NCBI GenBank assembly: GCA_963817885.1
Contig: CAWFQE010000002.1
Location: 310,001 to 374,000, forward strand
Source: CAVOHU01 sp963817885
GTDB lineage: Bacteria; Acidobacteriota; Vicinamibacteria; Vicinamibacterales; JAKQTR01
Length of the DNA: 64,000 bases
Reading direction: 5' to 3'
Position numbers and translations under genes: made by a program. The notes below the pieces were generated by a model. That model made no database searches. It saw only the letters and a program-made list of their open reading frames with translations, and was not told the DNA's origin. Position 1 is the first letter of the stretch, and the number at the start of each line of letters is the position of its first letter. Below are positions 57,709 through 64,000 of this stretch, in pieces.

Positions 57709-58734
57709 TCACGCGCGGATTTTCCACGGTTTCATCGGAACGTCGAATCGGTAGACCGTGTCGTTCGAGGACACCACGAGGCCGCCCGCCGGGTCCATCG
57801 CCACGCCGACCATCGACGGAGCCGCCACGACCAGCTCGCGCGGCCGTCCTTCCTGCACGCGGTAGAGTCCCGCCGACCCCGCGAGCGCTTCCACCACGTG
57901 AAGGACCCCGTGCTGGTCGACGGCGAGACCCTGCGGCCGGCCGAATTCGGTCGAGAGGACGCCGATCCCGCCGCGCCGATCGACCTTGTAGACGTTGTCG
58001 TAAGTCCCGATGGTCGGCCCTGCCACATATAGCTCGTCGTCGGGACCGATCGCCAGGTGGAACGCCGCGACGCTGGCCGGCAGCGTCACGAACGGGATCA
58101 CGTGTCCGGCCGCATTGACCCGGAAGATGGTGCCGGTGCGATCCCCGACGAACATCGTGCCGTCAGACCCGAACGCGAGGCCGCACGCCACGCCCATCTC
58201 GCTCGCCACCGTGTCGTAGCCGCCGTCCGGCCGGATCCGGTACACGGCCCCGTCGAACCGGCTCGAGACGTAGAGATCGCCCGCGGCGTCGATCGCCATC
58301 GAGGTGGCGTTCACCATGCCGTTCACGAACGGCTCGCGCGATCCGTCAGGGCGCACCCGGAACACCGACACCGGAACTTCGTGACCGCGCGACCCGCTGT
58401 AGGTCACGTAGAGGTTCCCGCGGCGATCGTAGACGGGATTGTCGACCTGGTGCAGGCCGGTGGCGAGCGGCGCGCCCACGTCGACCTGCAGGGCCTCGTC
58501 GAGGGCGCCCTCGACCACCACGTTGTGACGGCCCCTGGGCGTGAGCGATGGCACATGGATCGCGATCGCGCGCGGCGACGCCATCGCCACGTGGGCCGGC
58601 TCGCCGCCGACCCGCACCTCGGGCGCGCGCGAGTCGGGTACTGGAAGCCCGACACCCTCGATCGTGATCCGGGCCCCGGTTACGGCCAGAGTGGGCCGGA
58701 CTGCAGTGAGACGTGTGGTGGAAGGGGTTGACAC
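57709..58734 (-). CDS. IPT/TIG domain plus NHL-like beta-propeller protein
   Basis: About 341 residues from a GTG at 58734. An Ig-like IPT/TIG domain (ITIEGVGLPVPDSRAPEVRV) is followed by six-bladed propeller repeats of SMP-30/NHL character: NPVYDRRGNLYVTYSGSRG, SMAIDAAGDLYVSSRFDGAV, GLAFGSDGTMFVGDRTGTIF, HLAIGPDDELYVAGP and GLAVDQHGVLHVVEALAGS. Binding rather than catalysis is likely. No signal peptide is visible with this start; the frame is open upstream through the HNH gene region but non-homologous. Confidence 0.75.
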   Translation of the reverse strand: MSTPSTTRLTAVRPTLAVTGARITIEGVGLPVPDSRAPEVRVGGEPAHVAMASPRAIAIHVPSLTPRGRHNVVVEGALDEALQVDVGAPLATGLHQVDNPVYDRRGNLYVTYSGSRGHEVPVSVFRVRPDGSREPFVNGMVNATSMAIDAAGDLYVSSRFDGAVYRIRPDGGYDTVASEMGVACGLAFGSDGTMFVGDRTGTIFRVNAAGHVIPFVTLPASVAAFHLAIGPDDELYVAGPTIGTYDNVYKVDRRGGIGVLSTEFGRPQGLAVDQHGVLHVVEALAGSAGLYRVQEGRPRELVVAAPSMVGVAMDPAGGLVVSSNDTVYRFDVPMKPWKIRA

Positions 58735-58763
58735 GAGTGCCGTCCGGCGTCCCAGGACTGGAC

Positions 58764-59297
58764 CTATTCGTCGTCCAGTTCGACGTTCCAGTAGAGGTAA
58801 TCGCGCCAGCTCGCGGGCGCGCGTCTGAAGCCGATGGTGATCCGCAACGCCGGGAGCGACTCGGGCCGTCTGGGCACGCGCACCAGGCGCAGCCCGGCCT
58901 GGTTGGGCGTTCGGCCGCCTTTCATCCGATTGCAGCTGATGCAGCAGGTGACGATGTTCTCCCAGTCCTTCCGGCCGCCCTGGGCGACCGGTATGACATG
59001 ATCGAAAGTCAGCTCGCTCGTCGGAAACGTCTCGCCGCAATACTGGCATTTCGAGTCATCGCGAGCATAGATGTTCGCGCGGGAAAACGGCACGTAATCG
59101 AAACGGCGCTTGATTCGGACGTAACGCAGCAGCCGGATGACCGAGGGCAGTTTGAACGTAATCGAAACGCTGCGAATCTCGCGATCGTAGACAGCGATGA
59201 TCTCGACTTTCCCCTGGCAGCACAGCGTGATGGCTTTCTGCCAGTGTACGACCTTGAGTGGCTCGTACGAAGCGTTGAGGAGGAGCGTCTGCTCCAT
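58764..59297 (-). CDS. HNH endonuclease-family protein
   Basis: 177 residues of the widespread chromosomal HNH family. N-terminal TLLLNASYEPLKVVHWQKAI is diagnostic, followed by the zinc/HNH module CQYCGETFPTSELTFDHVIP (20 residues), VAQGGRKDWENIVTCCISCN and RMKGG. Probably a DNA nuclease of unknown physiological role; not linked to a mobile element here. ATG 59297. Confidence 0.93.
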   Translation of the reverse strand: MEQTLLLNASYEPLKVVHWQKAITLCCQGKVEIIAVYDREIRSVSITFKLPSVIRLLRYVRIKRRFDYVPFSRANIYARDDSKCQYCGETFPTSELTFDHVIPVAQGGRKDWENIVTCCISCNRMKGGRTPNQAGLRLVRVPRRPESLPALRITIGFRRAPASWRDYLYWNVELDDE

Positions 59298-59537
59298 GCG
59301 CGCATTGTGACGAAGCCCTGCCAAGAGTGTCAAGCCTGACGGGTCCTGACGGGTCCTGCGTAAGGCGCTACGCACGTGAGGGTTAGCGGTGGTTGCCCTG
59401 TCGGCCGGACCACGGGGGCGTCCGGGCGGAAATAGTGCCTGACCGCGGGCGAAGCCGGAATGCACCGGAAGCGCCTGCAGGCCAGCCGGGACAGGCCGAC
59501 TGGCCCGGAAGCGTTGTCTGTCCGATATCAGGGATCG

Positions 59538-60098
59538 ATGAGCATGCCGATTCGGTTGCGGGTGATGGCGCTGGGAATCGCAGTCCTGGCGTCCGGTTGC
59601 GCCACGTCCGGCCGCTCCGGGGTAACCGTTCTTCCGCCGCGATTCGCGCCCGAGGCCTACGGAACGACCCCGGTGGAACCCCCGCGTGCGGCGGCCGAAG
59701 ATCCCGCGCGTTCAGAGCCCGCCGGCGGCGCGGAGGGTGAGAGCGTCGCCGACGACGCCCGGGCGTTCCTCGGCACGCCCTACCAGATGGGCGGCACCAC
59801 GCCGGCCGGGTTCGACTGCAGCGGGCTGGTCTGGTACGTCTTTGCCCGGCGCGGCGCCGGCCTGCCGAGAGATCTGCGCCGGCAGTTCGAGGCGGGGCGA
59901 ATGGTTGCACGATCGGCCATTGCGGCCGGCGATCTCCTCTTCTTCAGCACGACAGGCCCGGGGCCGACTCACGTGGGAATCTCGGTGGGCGGCGACGGGT
60001 TCATTCACGCGCCGAACTCGCGCGGGGTCGTGCGCATCGATCATCTCAGCACGCCCTACTGGTCGAGCCGCTTCCTCGGGGCACGCCGCCTCTTCTGA
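59538..60098 (+). CDS. NlpC/P60-family peptidoglycan hydrolase lipoprotein
   Basis: 186 residues. A lipoprotein signal ends in LASGC; a Pro/Ala-rich linker leads to the NlpC/P60 domain at about residues 75-186. The catalytic Cys is in GFDCSGLVWYV, the first His in PTHVGISVGGDGFIH and the polar residue in IHAPNSRGVV. Likely a D,L-endopeptidase acting on stem peptides. AGGGA four bases before ATG 59538 supports this start over an upstream ATG at 59460. Confidence 0.92.
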   Translation: MSMPIRLRVMALGIAVLASGCATSGRSGVTVLPPRFAPEAYGTTPVEPPRAAAEDPARSEPAGGAEGESVADDARAFLGTPYQMGGTTPAGFDCSGLVWYVFARRGAGLPRDLRRQFEAGRMVARSAIAAGDLLFFSTTGPGPTHVGISVGGDGFIHAPNSRGVVRIDHLSTPYWSSRFLGARRLF

Positions 60099-60268
60099 CC
60101 TCAATGTGAGAACAACGGCGTCGGAGTGCGCCACAGCCCTCCCACTGCCGGACGGCGCCATCACGAACGCACCGCGAGGCCGGATCCTCGTGACTGGCCG
60201 AGAGCCGGAGACCGGGCTGTCGCCTCGAGCATGACTCCGTCGTGTGGGAGGGGAGCGCGCGCGCCGGA

Positions 60269-61126
60269 TCAGGCCCGGACGCGGGCCGCTTCGGGGGCCC
60301 TGGCGCCTCGCATCCGCGCGACGCCGTGGGCCTCGTCACGAAGCCGGCGGACGCCATCCGGCAGGAACCGCCGGATCTCGAGATCCGCCTCGGTGTACTG
60401 GTGCGGCCGCGACGGCTCCGACAGGGGCACGATGTGCGGCACCTTCGGCCCGCGGGGCTGTTCGGCCAGCCTCTCGCGATAGCGCTGAGGAAACGACGGA
60501 TAGGTTCGGAACGTCGTCGCGACCACGCCGCCCAGCCGGCGGGCGAGCGTGTCGAAGTCCTGGCGCAGGAACTCGTAGACCTTCGGATCGGGCCGGCTGT
60601 CGAGGTATTCGTGCACCATCATCGCCACGTCGGCGAAGAATTGCGGTGTGTGTGTCACGGCCGCCGGCCGGCCGTCGCCGCGAAGGCTCTTCCGGATCCC
60701 GGTGCGATGGGGATCCACGTGGAACAGCTCGTGGACGATGGTGTCGAGCTTGGCCAGCCAGTCGTCTCCGCCCGGGTAGAGATCTTCTTTCTGTGAGCCC
60801 TTCAGAGTCTGGTCACAGAACCGGGGCAGCGTGATCGATACGAGGTAGGCGATCCGCGTGTGGCCCACCCGCACCTGCGGCGAGCGCGTGACGAACCACT
60901 CGGACCGCCTCGTCAGGCGCCCGGTGCGGCGGTCGCGCCAGAAGTAGTAGCCGGGCTCGCTGTCGGGCAGCGTCAGGCTGTGGCAGGTGGCGAAGGCGCC
61001 GTCGGTTCCGGTCTTGCCCCAGCGGGCGAACACCAGCACTTCGCGCAGGTCGATGAAGGAGAGCGCCGGCACCCGGTGGACGATGTCCGCCATCAGGACA
61101 CGCACGCGTTCGGTGTAGTTGATCAT
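60269..61126 (-). CDS. HExxH putative zinc metalloprotein
   Basis: About 285 residues from ATG 61126. The motif IVHELFHVDP gives HELFH, a classic HExxH zinc site. Downstream THTPQFFADVAMMVHEYLD could supply a third ligand. Preceding sequence RIAYLVSITLPRFCDQTLKG suggests a structured core. No signal peptide or membrane helix with this start. I do not recognise the family; a cytoplasmic peptidase is plausible but not shown. It follows the transglycosylase gene by about 100 bp on the same strand. Confidence 0.72.
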   Translation of the reverse strand: MINYTERVRVLMADIVHRVPALSFIDLREVLVFARWGKTGTDGAFATCHSLTLPDSEPGYYFWRDRRTGRLTRRSEWFVTRSPQVRVGHTRIAYLVSITLPRFCDQTLKGSQKEDLYPGGDDWLAKLDTIVHELFHVDPHRTGIRKSLRGDGRPAAVTHTPQFFADVAMMVHEYLDSRPDPKVYEFLRQDFDTLARRLGGVVATTFRTYPSFPQRYRERLAEQPRGPKVPHIVPLSEPSRPHQYTEADLEIRRFLPDGVRRLRDEAHGVARMRGARAPEAARVRA

Positions 61127-61227
61127 GGGACCGAAGATGCTGGAACGTGCCGGGTCAGGATCCCGGGGGACGCGGCCGAACACAGGGGTGCCACCGCGAG
61201 TAGTGTCGGCCCCCGACCGGCGTGCCT

Positions 61228-62079
61228 TTAGCCTCCAGCTCCTTTTTCCCCTTTCCTGACCGGAATCGGTCCACCGGAGCCCGGGGCTCCCGCGGGCGGG
61301 CCTGATTCGGGCGCAGCTTCCGGAGGCAGGGGAATCCCGCCGGGCTGATCCGGAAGCGCCGTGGTCGGAATATCCGGCGGAGGCGCCTCGACCACGCCCA
61401 TGCGCCTGAGGATGAGCTGCTGCCGCCTGACGAGCCACGGCGACGGTCGGGCGGCGTTGTACCGGCGCGGGTTGATGATCACGGCGGCCAGCATGGCTGC
61501 CTGCTCGGGCGTGAGCGCGGCGGCCGACTGGTTGAAATACTGGCGCGAGGCGGCTTCGACCCCGTACGTGCCGTCGCCCCACTCGATGACGTTCAGGTAG
61601 ATCTCCAGGATGCGCCGCTTGCTCAGCTCGGCTTCGAGCCGCCTGGCGATGAGGAACTCGCGAAGCTTCCGCAGCGGGTTCCTGGACGGCGACAGGTAGA
61701 GGTTCTTGGCCAGCTGCTGCGTGATGGTGCTTCCGCCCCGCAGGAACTGCCCTTTCCGCCAGTTGAGCTCGATCGACTTCTCGAGTTCGTCGAAGTCGAT
61801 GCCTTCATGCTCGAAGAACGCGGCGTCCTCGGTCACCAGCACGGCCCGCTTGAGATGGGACGAGATGCGCTCGTAGGCGACCCACCGCTGGACATGGCGC
61901 ACGGGCTTCCCGGCCGATCGCGCCTCCGCGGCGCGGATGTCCATGAACGCGGTGGTCGGGGGATTGGTCTTGATGAGCGGGCGCACGTCCGGCAGCGTCA
62001 GGTATACGTAGGCGAGGTACGCGAAGCAGACCGCGGCTGCGCCCGCCACGAGCAATCCAGTCCAGCGAAGCATGCGCAT
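61228..62079 (-). CDS. mtgA: Monofunctional peptidoglycan glycosyltransferase (GT51)
   Basis: 283 residues. One N-terminal membrane helix (LLVAGAAAVCFAYLAYVYLT) anchors a GT51 domain with the catalytic Glu motif LVTEDAAFFEHEGIDFDEL, GGSTITQQLAKNLYLSP and RRILEIYLNVIEWGDGTYGV. It polymerises lipid II into glycan strands and lacks a transpeptidase domain. The C-terminal 45 residues are Pro/Gly-rich (for example PPPDIPTTALPDQPGGIPLP) and have no counterpart in the enzyme core. Start ATG 62079, with 62073 as an alternative. Confidence 0.92.
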   Translation of the reverse strand: MRMLRWTGLLVAGAAAVCFAYLAYVYLTLPDVRPLIKTNPPTTAFMDIRAAEARSAGKPVRHVQRWVAYERISSHLKRAVLVTEDAAFFEHEGIDFDELEKSIELNWRKGQFLRGGSTITQQLAKNLYLSPSRNPLRKLREFLIARRLEAELSKRRILEIYLNVIEWGDGTYGVEAASRQYFNQSAAALTPEQAAMLAAVIINPRRYNAARPSPWLVRRQQLILRRMGVVEAPPPDIPTTALPDQPGGIPLPPEAAPESGPPAGAPGSGGPIPVRKGEKGAGG

Positions 62080-62201
62080 CCGTGCCAGTTCCCCCGGGTC
62101 CCCCCGCCTAGCGTAGCTGCCGCGCCGGCGGCGTGACAAGCCGGGCACGGGTCGAGGCAAGCCGGGCCGGCGTCGAGGCAAGTGAGCGTCAGCCTGCGAT
62201 C

Positions 62202-63353
62202 TCAGGCGAGCGACGTGCGCGCGGCCGCGGCTCCAGCCCCCGGCGGAATGTCCGCGCCGTGCGCGCGCAGCACCTGCTCGAAGGCTTCGAGGAACAGCAC
62301 GAGGATCTTCGGCGTCGAGCTGGCGCCCATCAGCCCGACCCGCCAGATCCGGCCGGCGAGCGGACCGAGGCCCGCTCCAATCTCGATGTTGAACTGGCCG
62401 AGCAGCTGTTTCCGGACCGAGGCCTCGTCGACGCCCGGCGGCACCTGGACGGCGTTCAACGTCCACAGCCGGTCGGATGGCGGAGGCAGCACGCTCAGGC
62501 CCATGGCCGAGAGCGCGGAGATCAACGCCTCGTGATGCCTCCGGTGCCGCTCCCATCGCGCCTCGAGCCCTTCCTCCTCCACCATCGCCAGCGACTCACG
62601 CAGCGCGTAGATGAGGCTCGCGCAGATGGTGTGGTGGTACTTGCGCCTGATCCAGTAGTCCTCGAGCAGCCCGAGGTCGAAGTAGAAGCTCGGGGAGGCG
62701 ACCCGCTTCGCCAGGGCCGAGGGCGAAAAGACGATCGGGGCGATCCCCGACGGCGCGCCGACGCACTTCTGGGCGCAGCTGTAGCAGACGTCGATGCCCC
62801 AGGCGCCGACATCGAGCGGGTGCCCGCCGAGCGACGTGACGGCGTCGACGATGGTGACAGCGCCGTGTTCGCGGACAACCGCGGCGATGGCTTCGATCGG
62901 ATTCAGGACGCCGGTCGATGTCTCGGCGTGCACGACGGTCACGACATCGGCGGCCTTCGCCTTCAGCGCACGCCTCACCGCCTCCGGATCGCAGGCCCGG
63001 CCCCACTCGTAGTCGAGGCGGGTCACCTGGCCTCCGTACCGCTGGCACATCTGAACGAGCCGTTCCGCGAAGTACCCGCCCACGAGCGACAGCACCCGCG
63101 TGCCGCTCTTGACCATGTTGGCGACAGCGGTCTCCATGGCCGAGGTGCCCGTCCCCGACACCGCGAAGGCAAACGACCCCTCCGGCGACCTGAACGCGCG
63201 GCCGAGCTGTCCGCGAAGCTCGTCCATCATCGCCATCAGGTCGGGATCGAGGTGGCTGAGCACGGGCGCCGCCAAGGTTCGCATGACGCGCTGGGGCACC
63301 ATGCTGGGACCAGGACCAAGAAGGATGCGTTCGGAGGTTGGCAATTCGGTCAT
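62202..63353 (-). CDS. Class V aminotransferase, alanine-glyoxylate type
   Basis: 383-residue PLP enzyme. N-terminal LLGPGPSMVPQRVM, SGTGTSAMETAVAN, the PLP-phosphate and Asp region TIVDAVTSLGG and the Schiff-base Lys in SCAQKCVGAPSGIAPI. Closest in character to serine-pyruvate/alanine-glyoxylate aminotransferases that make glycine or serine. ATG 63353. An aminotransferase next to a DapA-family lyase could reflect a keto-acid pathway, but the link is loose. Confidence 0.92.
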   Translation of the reverse strand: MTELPTSERILLGPGPSMVPQRVMRTLAAPVLSHLDPDLMAMMDELRGQLGRAFRSPEGSFAFAVSGTGTSAMETAVANMVKSGTRVLSLVGGYFAERLVQMCQRYGGQVTRLDYEWGRACDPEAVRRALKAKAADVVTVVHAETSTGVLNPIEAIAAVVREHGAVTIVDAVTSLGGHPLDVGAWGIDVCYSCAQKCVGAPSGIAPIVFSPSALAKRVASPSFYFDLGLLEDYWIRRKYHHTICASLIYALRESLAMVEEEGLEARWERHRRHHEALISALSAMGLSVLPPPSDRLWTLNAVQVPPGVDEASVRKQLLGQFNIEIGAGLGPLAGRIWRVGLMGASSTPKILVLFLEAFEQVLRAHGADIPPGAGAAAARTSLA

Positions 63354-63438
63354 GCGACAGTCTCACCTACTGAGCAGTGAACGGGAACGACGTCTTGCCC
63401 GAGTCCGGCTGGCGGCTCGCGGCAGGCGGCCGGCTGTG

Positions 63439-64000
63439 TCACGATTCCTTCAAGAGTTGCTCGAGCTGCTGACGAATCGTCTCGATCGCCGCCGGCGACG
63501 CCGGCCGCAACGGGCCGCGGGGCGCGCCGCCCACGTAGCCGGCCAGATCCATGGCGGCCTTCAACCCGGCCACGCCGAACGCCGAAGTCACGGACCGGGC
63601 GAGCGGCGTAATCCTGCGCTGCAGCGCCCGGGCCTCGTCGTGCTGACCGGCGCGGGCCAGCTCGAAGAGGCGCACGCACAGCTCCGGCACGACCCCGGCC
63701 ACGGCCACGATGCCCCCAATCGCTCCCACCACCAGCGCGGGATAGAGCGTCGGCGCCGATCCGACCAGGATCTGAAACGACGCGGGCGTCCGGCTCACCT
63801 CATCGGCGACCTGGCCGACGTCGCCGTTGGAGTCCTTCAACCCGATGATGTTCGGGTGCTCGGCGAGCTGCGCGAGGGCGTCGATCGGCAGGTTCAACCC
63901 GGTGTAGACCGTGACGTTGTAGAGCAGCACGGGCACCGGAGAGGCATCGGCCACGGCGCGGTAGTGCTGCACCAGCGCATCGGCCGTCATCTGGCTCTTG
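63439..64000 (-). CDS. Dihydrodipicolinate synthase-family lyase, partial (5' end beyond window)
   Basis: The last 187 residues of a DapA/NAL-family class I aldolase. VPVLLYNVTVYTGLNLPIDA holds the Tyr of the catalytic triad (NVTVYTG; NVPxRTG in true DapA), and IIGLKDSNGDVGQVADEVSR holds the Schiff-base Lys. The substitution at the Arg of DapA suggests a DapA-like lyase, not necessarily lysine synthesis. The frame continues past 64000. Confidence 0.88.
   Translation of the reverse strand, partial: KSQMTADALVQHYRAVADASPVPVLLYNVTVYTGLNLPIDALAQLAEHPNIIGLKDSNGDVGQVADEVSRTPASFQILVGSAPTLYPALVVGAIGGIVAVAGVVPELCVRLFELARAGQHDEARALQRRITPLARSVTSAFGVAGLKAAMDLAGYVGGAPRGPLRPASPAAIETIRQQLEQLLKES

Noticed and set aside
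59330..59360. Doubled TGACGGGTCC near the HNH gene start
   Set aside because: Only two short copies with no palindrome or other context; chance is likely.
58735..59460. HNH gene as part of a mobile intron, phage or restriction system
   Set aside because: No integrase, terminase, methylase or intron features nearby, and this HNH family is a common stand-alone chromosomal gene.

Overview
The window reads as one chromosome segment of a very GC-rich Gram-negative bacterium. LpxC, an outer-membrane beta-barrel, lipobox proteins and a LolD/FtsX-type exporter indicate two membranes. The run of housekeeping genes, the GC content and the dispersed palindromic repeats suggest Acidobacteriota, possibly the Vicinamibacteria. 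That placement is an inference from context, not from a marker-gene search.

Layout. 1-4.3 kb: an NtrB-like sensor kinase, an NtrC-like sigma-54 regulator and a cytosine/purine-type (NCS1) permease; the last two carry many one-base frameshifts. 4.3-10.7 kb (minus strand): dprA, topA, trmFO and xerC. 10.8-15.8 kb (plus strand): a TPR protein, a lipoprotein, then rplU-rpmA and the chain obgE-nadD-rsfS-comF. 16-22 kb: an ordinary accessory stretch with two DinB-fold proteins, a DUF488 protein, a shortened alpha/beta hydrolase, a serine hydrolase, a RibD-type reductase, a SnoaL-like remnant and tmk. 22.3-27.4 kb: a 53-bp tandem repeat, lysA, a tight operon of sigma factor, STAS protein, 89-residue unknown and radical SAM protein, and lpxC. 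27.7-34.6 kb: uvrA and a three-subunit molybdenum hydroxylase operon whose large subunit carries a tail built from inserted palindromic repeats. 34.7-41 kb: a beta-barrel protein and an ABC operon that ends in a LolA-like/beta-barrel fusion. 41-56 kb: a lipid-type biosynthetic cluster. 56-64 kb: an amino-acid permease, an NHL-type propeller, an HNH nuclease, an NlpC/P60 lipoprotein, an HExxH protein, a monofunctional transglycosylase, a class V aminotransferase and the end of a DapA-family lyase.

The most unusual system is at 41.1-56.1 kb. A single long gene, broken here by five apparent indels, encodes FAAL-ACP-KS-AT-DH-pseudoKR-ER-KR-ACP. It is translationally coupled to a second gene encoding condensation-FkbH-carrier-thioester reductase, with no adenylation domain. 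A GT28 glycosyltransferase of the diacylglycerol-glycosyltransferase type is divergent from it. By family knowledge, FAAL activates a fatty acid, the PKS module adds and fully reduces one extender, and FkbH-type domains load a glyceryl unit from a glycolytic phosphoglycerate onto a carrier. The condensation domain would then join the two halves and the reductase would release the product as an aldehyde or alcohol. The inferred product is an acyl-glycerol-like lipid that may be glycosylated. This is a hypothesis drawn from domain order.

A second theme is sequence quality. Coding frames break at about 20 places, mostly by a single extra base in GC-rich context, and strong homology resumes in the next frame each time. 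This looks like consensus error in the assembly rather than gene decay, so the affected genes are annotated here as whole genes.
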